Position numbers and translations under genes: made by a program. A DNA stretch of 21,860 nt. It comes from a virus. Where the stretch lies: positions 1 to 21,860 of IMG/VR virus record IMGVR_UViG_3300020450_000110, one strand, 5' to 3'. The notes under the pieces are model-generated. The model was not told where the DNA came from. It worked only from the letters and a program-made list of their open reading frames with translations, and made no database searches. Each line of letters starts with the position of its first letter. Positions within the stretch are counted from its first letter, which is position 1. This document shows positions 1 through 5,288 of the stretch, piece by piece.

Positions 1-1
1 T

Positions 2-94
2 GCTGGTTGGAGTGCTCCAGCAAAACATGTAAGGGGTACTATCTTCTCTTCAGAAACTAATTGGTTCAGTTGGACAGGTCCAAGGTATTTATAA
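2..94 (+). CDS. C-terminal tail of an unidentified phage protein (5' end outside window)
   Basis: Frame 2 is open from the left edge to a TAA at 92-94 and encodes 30 residues ending in TGPRYL. Its stop overlaps the ATG of the next gene by one base (TAATG), the same junction used by several other gene pairs here. That makes it a likely real gene end rather than chance openness. The fragment is rich in Trp, Ser and Thr. Too little is visible to name a family. Confidence 0.55.
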   Translation, partial: AGWSAPAKHVRGTIFSSETNWFSWTGPRYL

Positions 95-540
95 TGAATC
101 AAGATTCGGTAGAAAGAAATAAAGAAGAATATGGCGTTCAGATAATTGAACTCAAAAAGATTATCGAGCGTCAAGTCGTTGACTCAGGTAGTTCTGATGA
201 ATTTGCATCTGATATGTATGTTGCTTTGATTAGTGGTAGAAAGATTACACCAAAGATGGAAGCGGCTATAGATAGGATAATCAAGGCACATTCACCGGAT
301 GAGTTATTGAAACGTGAAGAGTGGGTCGATAAAGTTGTTCCTAAATTGTTAATGGTAGAAAATTTAATTGATGATACAAGTTGGACAGAAGACTATAGAG
401 TAAATACAAAAAGATTTATGTCAAGTTTAATAAAACAAGCCAAGTCTAGAAAGACATTGTCCAAAAAACAAATGGATTCAGCTGCTAGTATTTATGTGAG
501 GGTTAAAAAAAATATTAAAAAAAGTGAAAAAAGAGCTTGA
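94..540 (+). CDS. Hypothetical phage protein, helical and lysine-rich (149 aa)
   Basis: The ATG at 94 is preferred because it overlaps the stop of the upstream frame (TAATG) and follows an AAGG at 82-85. An in-frame TTG at 61 would add 11 residues but has no better ribosome site. The protein is highly charged and looks helical throughout, with a basic C-terminal tail (KKNIKKSEKRA). No catalytic motif, membrane segment or zinc ligand set is visible. The small size and basic tail would suit a nucleic-acid-associated accessory protein, but this is only a guess. I do not recognise a family. Confidence 0.75.
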   Translation: MNQDSVERNKEEYGVQIIELKKIIERQVVDSGSSDEFASDMYVALISGRKITPKMEAAIDRIIKAHSPDELLKREEWVDKVVPKLLMVENLIDDTSWTEDYRVNTKRFMSSLIKQAKSRKTLSKKQMDSAASIYVRVKKNIKKSEKRA

Positions 541-566
541 CATGTATAGGTTTTTCTTCGTATCTT
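537..566 (+). promoter_or_regulatory. Candidate sigma70-type promoter for the 590 gene run
   Basis: A perfect TTGACA lies at 537-542, overlapping the stop of the preceding gene. After an 18-nt spacer comes TATCTT at 561-566, a 4 of 6 match to TATAAT. Initiation would fall near 573, just upstream of the AAAGGAAAT ribosome site for the ATG at 590. This is one of the few non-overlapping gene junctions in the left part of the window. Motif matching only. Confidence 0.35.
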
Positions 567-589
567 TAGGTGTAAGATAAAGGAAATAT

Positions 590-949
590 ATGAGTAATTT
601 AAGTAAAGATTTGATTTTAGACGGTTATTGGGTTAACAAAAAGAGTGGAACTATCCATTGGGTTTCTGAATCTAAATCCGTTAATGGTGGTAAGAAGTTA
701 TGGACTCAAACTACTAACCTTAAATATAATAGGGATTATTTTTTCTATGATAGGAAGAGTAATGTCATAGGTTTTGGAAATAGTCTTAATAATTTCTTAA
801 AAAATTATGAGTTTATTTGTGATTCAGCTGATGTACCACATGATTTTTATCATTATGTTTTACATAACCAAGTTTTGAAAAATAGATTCAGTACTGGTTT
901 TATTTGTAAAAAAGAATTTTTTGCTAGAATTTTCAACTATTCAAAATGA
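590..949 (+). CDS. Hypothetical phage protein (119 aa)
   Basis: An AAAGGAAA ribosome site lies 5-8 nt before the ATG. The 119-residue product is rich in aromatic residues and Asn, with many Tyr, Phe and Trp. The N-terminal half (about 10-65) alternates in a way suggesting beta strands, including a short GYWVNKKSGTIHWV stretch. No signal peptide or membrane helix is visible. The gene ends in ATGA, overlapping the start of the next gene by 4 nt, so the two are probably translationally coupled. No family recognised. Confidence 0.7.
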   Translation: MSNLSKDLILDGYWVNKKSGTIHWVSESKSVNGGKKLWTQTTNLKYNRDYFFYDRKSNVIGFGNSLNNFLKNYEFICDSADVPHDFYHYVLHNQVLKNRFSTGFICKKEFFARIFNYSK

Positions 950-1188
950 CCAACCAACAATTATTAGACAAGGTTATTAAAACATTTGATGGTGAAATCA
1001 TGGTTCCTAATCAATGGAGAGTTGATGGTTCTAATGGTAAACGCTACACAGTAAATTGGGATAAGTATCATAGACAATATAGTTGTACTTGTTTGGGTTA
1101 TACTTATAGACGAAGGTGTAGACATATAACGGAATTGAGTAATTCATTTTTATTAAAAAAAGGAGTAAGTAATGGCAAAAACATTTGA
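946..1188 (+). CDS. Small SWIM-type zinc-finger protein (80 aa)
   Basis: Residues 47-60 form a CxC-x8-CxH pattern (C47, C49, C58, H60) preceded by a Tyr-rich strand. This is the signature of the SWIM zinc finger, a DNA- or protein-binding module found in SWI2/SNF2 helicases, MuDR transposases and some RING proteins. The domain fills nearly the whole protein, so it is probably a stand-alone binding module. The start overlaps the preceding stop (ATGA). The 3' end overlaps the next gene by 17 nt, and that gene's AAAGGAG ribosome site lies inside this reading frame. The fold call rests on ligand spacing and cannot specify a partner. Confidence 0.7.
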   Translation: MTNQQLLDKVIKTFDGEIMVPNQWRVDGSNGKRYTVNWDKYHRQYSCTCLGYTYRRRCRHITELSNSFLLKKGVSNGKNI

Positions 1189-1612
1189 AGATAACGGCGG
1201 TTATTTTATAAATGGTGTTCCTTACATGGATTGTAAGGTAACTGGTGAACCGGTTCGCAATGTAAGCACAGACGCTGTATCGGTAATAGGTAATAGTGCT
1301 CTTACAGGCCTTCTTCATAAGAAGTTTCCTGATACCGGTAAACCCGCGTACAAACCAACAGGTCGACCATCTGGTTGGCATTTTATGAATGAGTTTGTCG
1401 ATAAGGATGGTAACGTATTTCACAAGGGTGTTGAACAGCCTAAGTTGAAAGGAACATTACCACCTACTAAGGTAAAGCCTGTGAAGAGAAAAAAAATTAA
1501 ACGAAGGACAAAAGAAGAGATACTTATCGCTAGACAGGCGGAGAAAAAAGCCGCGTTGAAGAAGGCAGTAAAAAAACAGAAAGATTTTTTAAACCATAAG
1601 TTCGGAGATTAA
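1172..1612 (+). CDS. Hypothetical phage protein with a very basic C-terminal tail (146 aa)
   Basis: The ATG follows a strong AAAGGAG site at 1159-1165. The N-terminal half (about 1-90) carries Gly/Pro-rich loops and a single Cys (C21). From about residue 95 the protein becomes an extreme Lys/Arg stretch (KPVKRKKIKRRTKEE and beyond), typical of a nucleic-acid-binding or disordered tail. No enzyme motif is visible. It begins inside the SWIM gene and is followed after 2 nt by another small basic ORF. Confidence 0.75.
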   Translation: MAKTFEDNGGYFINGVPYMDCKVTGEPVRNVSTDAVSVIGNSALTGLLHKKFPDTGKPAYKPTGRPSGWHFMNEFVDKDGNVFHKGVEQPKLKGTLPPTKVKPVKRKKIKRRTKEEILIARQAEKKAALKKAVKKQKDFLNHKFGD

Positions 1613-1614
1613 AT

Positions 1615-1740
1615 ATGGCTAAGAAAAAGAAAACATATTGGGATGGGTACAAACAGTACACTCTAAAAGACGGAAGTAAATTTTACGCTCGTGATGAACA
1701 CGACGCTAAACTTTATCGTGAAAAGGTCGGTGAGAAATGA
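1615..1740 (+). CDS. Small basic hypothetical protein (41 aa)
   Basis: This 41-codon frame begins MAKKKKTYWDGY and ends at TGA 1738-1740. It starts 2 nt after the previous stop, with a GGAG at 1604-1607 as ribosome site. Its last bases form ATGA with the next start. Tight packing on both sides and a Lys/Tyr-rich composition matching its neighbours support a real gene. The central part (TLKDGSKFYARDEHDAKLY) resembles a short beta-hairpin plus helix. No family recognised. Confidence 0.6.
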   Translation: MAKKKKTYWDGYKQYTLKDGSKFYARDEHDAKLYREKVGEK

Positions 1741-1895
1741 GACCTATCTTACCCAATACAAAACCTGAGTTAATAAAGATTCGTGACACATTGAATGATT
1801 TGGTCAAAATTGTATCAGAGATAAAATCGATGTTAAAACCTACTTCAACCACACCACACGAAAGTGATAATCGTTACGGAGAGATAGATGGCTAA
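1737..1895 (+). CDS. Small hypothetical protein, predicted helical (52 aa)
   Basis: This 52-codon frame starts at an ATG overlapping the previous stop by 4 nt and ends 8 nt inside the next gene. Residues 12-34 (KIRDTLNDLVKIVSEIKSML) form a good amphipathic heptad pattern, so it is probably a short coiled-coil oligomer. The only support is this pattern plus coupled starts and stops in the middle of a gene run. Confidence 0.5.
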   Translation: MRPILPNTKPELIKIRDTLNDLVKIVSEIKSMLKPTSTTPHESDNRYGEIDG

Positions 1896-2193
1896 TGATT
1901 TGAAACGTAGGAAAGATGGTTCATATGTATTGAAGCATAAAAGTAAACAAGCCAAAAAAGGTGTATGCACAGAATGTGGACAGAATGAAAAAAGTCGAGA
2001 GTTAGGTTTACTCTATCGACATAAGTCGGAGGATAACTTGTCGGTACAAGAATACATTTCAAACCATCTTAGGGATTACAAGAAACATAAATCCGTTACA
2101 CCGGTTTGGTGTAGTAAGTGTAAGGCTCTTATAGAATATTTTGTAGAAGTTGATATTGACCAAACATTAGGGTACTATGAAAAAGCTGATTAA
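1888..2193 (+). CDS. Zinc-ribbon-like hypothetical protein (101 aa)
   Basis: Two CxxC pairs (C27/C30 and C75/C78) are separated by a charged helical segment, a typical four-cysteine zinc-ribbon arrangement. The N terminus is strongly basic. A GGAGAG site at 1878-1883 lies a few nt before the ATG. The stop codon shares its last A with the ATG of the deformylase gene (TAATG), indicating coupling. A structural or RNA/DNA-binding role is plausible; there is no catalytic signature. In phages such small zinc proteins are often transcription or translation modulators, but nothing here proves that. Confidence 0.7.
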   Translation: MANDLKRRKDGSYVLKHKSKQAKKGVCTECGQNEKSRELGLLYRHKSEDNLSVQEYISNHLRDYKKHKSVTPVWCSKCKALIEYFVEVDIDQTLGYYEKAD

Positions 2194-2831
2194 TGTTATC
2201 AAAAGAGTTTCTAATACAACGAGGTTATTGTTGTGGACACGGTTGTTTGATGTGTCCATACGAACCGAAACATCAAAAGGGTAATACCATGTTGGAAGTT
2301 ATAAATTGTTTTAAAAAAGATAATCCATTAATACAAAAAAAATTAAGGAGAGTTACCGTTGAAGAAGGATATGATATCGCCAGAAAATTATTTCAGATAC
2401 TTAACAAAAGAGGGGACGGCATTGGGTTGGCAGCGAATCAAGTGGGAATTGATGCTTCGGTTGCCGTGGTTAATGTTAAGGAACCAATCGTTCTTATCAA
2501 TCCTAAAGTCGTTAAAAAAGAAGAGGAAACAAGATACTACGAAGGTTGTCTGAGTTTTCCAAAAAAAAGTTGTCATACCAAACGGTATAAGACCGTTGAG
2601 GTTGAGGTGGATAATATGGAAAGTAATATGACCTTTGGTGCTGGTGATACTGATTTAGATCTATTGGAGTCAGTATGTGTGCAACACGAGATAGATCATT
2701 TGAATGGAATGAGAATATTGGATAGAGCAATGGAACTTACTATCAGAAGGGATAAACCAAAGATAGGACGTAATGAACCTTGTCCTTGTGGTAGTGGAAA
2801 GAAATATAAAAAATGTTGTATAGGGAAATAA
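2193..2831 (+). CDS. def: Peptide deformylase with N-terminal Cys-rich module and C-terminal SEC-C motif
   Basis: The core is a peptide deformylase, which removes the formyl group from nascent N-terminal fMet. All three metal and active-site motifs are present: [10 protein letters not shown] at 76-85, EGCLSF at 117-122 (metal ligand C119), and QHEIDHLNG at 164-172 (ligands H165 and H169, catalytic E166). The enzyme proper could begin at M33. Before it, residues 13-23 read [11 protein letters not shown], resembling the short DUF5522-type Cys motif. After it, residues 193-209 form a SEC-C zinc motif ([17 protein letters not shown]), known from the SecA C terminus, where it binds SecB and ribosomes. 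Phage deformylases are known from cyanophages, usually as the bare catalytic domain, so the two appended metal-binding modules are unusual. The start is coupled to the preceding gene; the 3' end overlaps the glycosylase gene by 19 nt. Confidence 0.93.
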   Translation: MLSKEFLIQRGYCCGHGCLMCPYEPKHQKGNTMLEVINCFKKDNPLIQKKLRRVTVEEGYDIARKLFQILNKRGDGIGLAANQVGIDASVAVVNVKEPIVLINPKVVKKEEETRYYEGCLSFPKKSCHTKRYKTVEVEVDNMESNMTFGAGDTDLDLLESVCVQHEIDHLNGMRILDRAMELTIRRDKPKIGRNEPCPCGSGKKYKKCCIGK

Positions 2832-3223
2832 CCAGACCACTTTTACAAGAGATATACCAAGACGACCCTTGGAAGATGTTGGTGTGTTGTATACTACTCA
2901 ACCTGACCAAACGACAACAGGTAGATGGTATTCGACATGAGTTATTCAGTAAGTATCCGACAGAGTATGAGATGATGGAAGCCAATGAGGATGAACTATC
3001 AGAGATACTAAGACCATTGGGTCTGTATAGAAAAAGGGCAAAGACATTAATTAAGTTTAGTTGGATGTGGGTAAATGGTTTCAATGATGTATCCGAGTTA
3101 TATGGAATAGGTGAGTACGCGAAAGATTCATGGGAGATATTTCAAATGAACAACTTTGATACCAAGCCTAAGGATAAGGTTTTATTAGAATATTTATATC
3201 AGGAGAAATTTGAAAAAAATTAG
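2813..3223 (+). CDS. MBD4-like HhH-GPD DNA glycosylase (136 aa)
   Basis: The product resembles the compact glycosylase domain of MBD4 (endonuclease III superfamily), which excises thymine or uracil opposite guanine. Visible features are the [13 protein letters not shown] helix (18-30), the [13 protein letters not shown] segment (67-79), the helix-hairpin-helix [11 protein letters not shown] (96-106) and D121 in KPKDKVL, at the position of the catalytic Asp of the family. There is no Fe-S cluster Cys set, as in MBD4. Length fits the bare domain. It begins inside the deformylase gene, with GGAAAG as a probable ribosome site. The likely role is removal of deaminated or modified bases from phage or host DNA. 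Substrate cannot be inferred. Confidence 0.8.
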   Translation: MLYREITRPLLQEIYQDDPWKMLVCCILLNLTKRQQVDGIRHELFSKYPTEYEMMEANEDELSEILRPLGLYRKRAKTLIKFSWMWVNGFNDVSELYGIGEYAKDSWEIFQMNNFDTKPKDKVLLEYLYQEKFEKN

Positions 3224-3899
3224 ACATAGTGTTTTACCTATTACGTTAGAATCAAAAGATAAGTTGACAGGTGATTTTTTAAATTCTATAGAAACTCAGA
3301 TGACCAACAATGGTTGGGGTAAATGGGTGGACGAATATGGTAATTGGTTCGATCCATTATATAAGAATTATAGACAGTTAGAATTATTTGATAAAGCCGA
3401 TGAACAAATGATTTGGGAGACCGAGGAATACTTTGATTACCTTGAAAAGCCTAATGATGCTTTTTCAGGTATGCCGGTATGTCCGTTTTTGAAACCTGAA
3501 AGGATTAACGATAGGTTGATGGTAAAGGTTTGGAATCCAACAGATACTTCGTTGAATGATTTGTTCGAAGAATTTTTTGATTCAAAATACAGTTCTGCTT
3601 TATTTATATGTAGGGATTCAGAAAATTTAGAGTGGAAAAACGTTACAAGAAAATCTTACCAAAACACATTACAAGATTTTCTAAAACACACGGATTACAA
3701 AGCTCTCTGTTTTTCACCGTATGAGGAATGGAGCGCAGGTGGTGAGGAGACACGAAAAAAATCTCCTTACTTTTTAATCAATGTTGCTGAAAGAAAAGAG
3801 TTGGATAAGGCACATAAAGGATTATTAAAAACAAAATATTTTGAAAAATTTGATGATAAGGAGATTAAGAAATTAAAAGTTTACCCGAAGAAAAAGTGA
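3210..3899 (+). CDS. Hypothetical phage protein (229 aa)
   Basis: The frame opens with TTG at 3210, just after a strong AGGAG at 3201-3205. The protein is soluble, acidic and rich in Trp, Tyr and Phe. Noticeable segments are GMPVCPFLKPERIND (near 87-101), a possible alpha/beta strand SALFICRD (near 130) and a C-terminal Lys-rich helix. There are few cysteines, no Walker or other nucleotide loop, and no membrane segment. It sits in the packed gene run between the glycosylase and a tiny membrane protein, sharing 14 nt with the former and a GTGA overlap with the latter. I do not recognise the family. Confidence 0.75.
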   Translation: MKKIRHSVLPITLESKDKLTGDFLNSIETQMTNNGWGKWVDEYGNWFDPLYKNYRQLELFDKADEQMIWETEEYFDYLEKPNDAFSGMPVCPFLKPERINDRLMVKVWNPTDTSLNDLFEEFFDSKYSSALFICRDSENLEWKNVTRKSYQNTLQDFLKHTDYKALCFSPYEEWSAGGEETRKKSPYFLINVAERKELDKAHKGLLKTKYFEKFDDKEIKKLKVYPKKK

Positions 3900-4042
3900 A
3901 CAACCTTAAGGTATTCGCCAGATTGATTTTTTTGATTCTATCGATACCACTGCTGACTTTGATGTTTGGTGTTACATTGTTTATTCTTACTTTTATTGTC
4001 ATTATTTTTTTCATAGAGGATATTATTTACAGTAGGAGGTAA
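3896..4042 (+). CDS. Tiny membrane protein (48 aa)
   Basis: A GTG start overlaps the preceding stop (GTGA). The 48-residue product is almost entirely hydrophobic from residue 8 to 40, enough for one long or two short membrane helices broken by a Pro (P18) and a Gly (G25). It ends in a basic tail (YSRR). Such tiny membrane proteins in phages can be holin-like, superinfection-exclusion or membrane-remodelling factors. The sequence alone does not decide. Confidence 0.6.
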   Translation: MNNLKVFARLIFLILSIPLLTLMFGVTLFILTFIVIIFFIEDIIYSRR

Positions 4043-4043
4043 A

Positions 4044-4205
4044 ATGAATAGTAGTGAAGCATACTTAGAATTACTAGAAGAAATACAGAACGACTTAGAA
4101 GAAGCGGTCGAAGAAGATAGTTGGGATGGTGTCGGTGATGTGATACTTAAGATAAGAGAAGCTTTGGACAATCCATTTGATAATTATAATACCGAGGATT
4201 GGTAG
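4044..4205 (+). CDS. Small acidic protein (53 aa) upstream of tmRNA
   Basis: A near-perfect AGGAGG at 4034-4039 lies 4 nt before the ATG, one of the strongest ribosome sites in the window. The product is very acidic, with helices of Glu/Asp and Leu (residues 5-24 and 33-42). No family recognised; acidic mini-proteins of phages often bind host nucleic-acid-binding proteins, which is conjecture here. The end of the gene overlaps the probable promoter of the tmRNA, and its stop lies 6 nt before the mature tmRNA 5' end. Confidence 0.65.
   Translation: MNSSEAYLELLEEIQNDLEEAVEEDSWDGVGDVILKIREALDNPFDNYNTEDW
4163..4190 (+). promoter_or_regulatory. Candidate sigma70-type promoter for the tmRNA
   Basis: A perfect TATAAT lies at 4185-4190, with a TTTGGA/TTGGAC-like -35 at about 4163-4169 (15-16 nt spacer, slightly short). 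Initiation would fall near 4197, giving a short 5' leader that RNase P would remove to yield the mature end at 4212. The element lies in the 3' end of the small acidic gene. Confidence 0.4.
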
Positions 4206-4211
4206 GAATAT

Positions 4212-4629
4212 GGGGCTGTATTGGAATTCGACAGGTGTTGTTTGATAATAGAGTGCAGCAGAGATTGAGTAGGTCTCGTTACAAAATACTCACAATTCTA
4301 TTTGGCGAACAATCGCTAGAAGGGTTGGACATTGATTGGCATTTAGCTGAGTATGATTACTCAGTTGAGTTACCAATCGGTAATGACCAACCAACTTACG
4401 CATACGCTGCTTAAGTTACTGAGTTGTCTAACACTCGGTCATAAAAAAAGTTAGACGAACTCTCTTTAGTTAGGATGGAAGTTAGAGATTAAAGAAACTA
4501 CCAGTTGACAACTCTGAGCAAAGTTGTAAGTAGTTTGTCAGTTACTTCTTATTGAAACTGAACTAAGCTGTGAATGACTTATTTGATGAGACATGCTGGA
4601 CGCGGGTTCGACTCCCGCCAGCTCCACCA
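4212..4629 (+). ncRNA. ssrA: Transfer-messenger RNA (tmRNA), complete, with long tag reading frame
   Basis: tmRNA rescues stalled ribosomes by acting as an alanyl-tRNA and then as a short mRNA for a degradation tag. The 5' end GGGGCTG (4212-4218) pairs with CAGCTCC (4619-4625), followed by A and an encoded CCA (4627-4629). The T arm GCGGGTTCGACTCCCGC and the 5' motif GGAATTCGACAGG are classical. Pseudoknot PK1 is clear: GAGA 4261-4264 with TCTC 4274-4277, and TGAGTA 4266-4271 with TACTCA 4287-4292. Eleven nt later, with T and A at -5 and -4 as in E. coli, lies GGC at 4304. The tag frame from there runs 36 codons to TAA 4412-4414 and ends TYAYAA. Other helices are visible downstream, for example GTCTAAC/GTTAGAC. 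At 418 nt it is longer than the E. coli RNA (363 nt). Phage tmRNAs are known (for example in some mycobacteriophages) but uncommon. Confidence 0.95.
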
Positions 4630-4671
4630 AAAAAAAATGTTTTTTATAACAACAAGGAGATACTTATAGAT

Positions 4672-5196
4672 ATGAAGATGTATAAGGAATTAGTTGCATT
4701 ATACATTGCGTTGATTACTCTGGCCAATGGTTGGGTATCAACAGTCTTCCTAGAAGACAAAAACGAACAACTGGTTGAGGCAAGACAACAAATTATTGAC
4801 CTCAAGAAAAGGTTGTTGATGTACGAAACAGAAGGAATGAACGTGACCGTAACTATGTATGAACCCGTTCGTTATCAAACTGATTCTACACCGAACATTC
4901 TCGCGGATGGAACGCGTATTAGGGTACACAAGGCTAGCGAGTACCGATTTATAGCGGTGAGTAGAAACCTTTTGAAACGACATGGTGGGTTTTTAGATTA
5001 CGGAGACTTTATTCTTCTGAAGGGTACAAATCATAAAGATGGTGTATATCAAGTAAGAGACACTATGAATAAAAGGTTCGTAAACAGAATTGATATTCTA
5101 GAGTCGCCAGGTGTACGACCTTACAAGTTTGACAAAGCTAGTATTGTCAAGACGGATTTATTAGTGAATAATGAAATATTAGTTGATACTTATTAG
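4672..5196 (+). CDS. 3D-domain (double-psi beta-barrel) protein, possible cell-wall hydrolase (174 aa)
   Basis: The ATG at 4672 is chosen because AAGGAG lies at 4654-4659 and any upstream start would run into the tmRNA. Residues 6-27 form a hydrophobic segment acting as signal peptide or membrane anchor. Residues 30-55 are a likely coiled coil. From about 58 the sequence matches the 3D domain of MltA- and YocH-like murein enzymes: VTMYEPV, TDSTP with D71, AVSRNLL, YGD, then VRDTMNKRFVNRIDI with D130 and D141. The three Asp residues are the family hallmark. It probably acts on or binds peptidoglycan in the periplasm, perhaps in lysis. No dedicated holin adjoins it. Confidence 0.7.
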   Translation: MKMYKELVALYIALITLANGWVSTVFLEDKNEQLVEARQQIIDLKKRLLMYETEGMNVTVTMYEPVRYQTDSTPNILADGTRIRVHKASEYRFIAVSRNLLKRHGGFLDYGDFILLKGTNHKDGVYQVRDTMNKRFVNRIDILESPGVRPYKFDKASIVKTDLLVNNEILVDTY

Positions 5197-5288
5197 AAAT
5201 AGCGAGTTACAAAATAGATAAGTTTTATTACGAGAGAAGTAATCTTCTCGAATCAGACATTAACATATTTTTCGAAGATGTTCTTTGG

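Noticed and set aside
86-93. Second TATAAATA match on the minus strand
   Set aside because: It lies at the end of a plus-strand gene with no leftward gene beyond it within the window. Taken as a chance match in AT-rich DNA, and a caution for the 15422 site.
1031-1423. 130-codon open frame on the minus strand
   Set aside because: It lies opposite two well-supported plus-strand genes with coupled starts, has an odd Cys/Tyr composition and no ribosome site.
4199-4414. A 71-codon reading frame with TTG start ending YAYAA
   Set aside because: It is not an independent protein. Its 3' part is the tmRNA tag template, and the 5' part coincides with the tRNA-like domain and PK1.
4629-4650. A-run and T-run after the tmRNA as a terminator
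   Set aside because: Only A/T pairing with a very short loop and no GC stem. Termination here is not supported.
4570-4671. Extending the 3D-domain gene upstream to a GTG at 4570
   Set aside because: This would translate the 3' half of the tmRNA tRNA-like domain. The ATG at 4672 has a good AAGGAG site and a hydrophobic signal directly after it.
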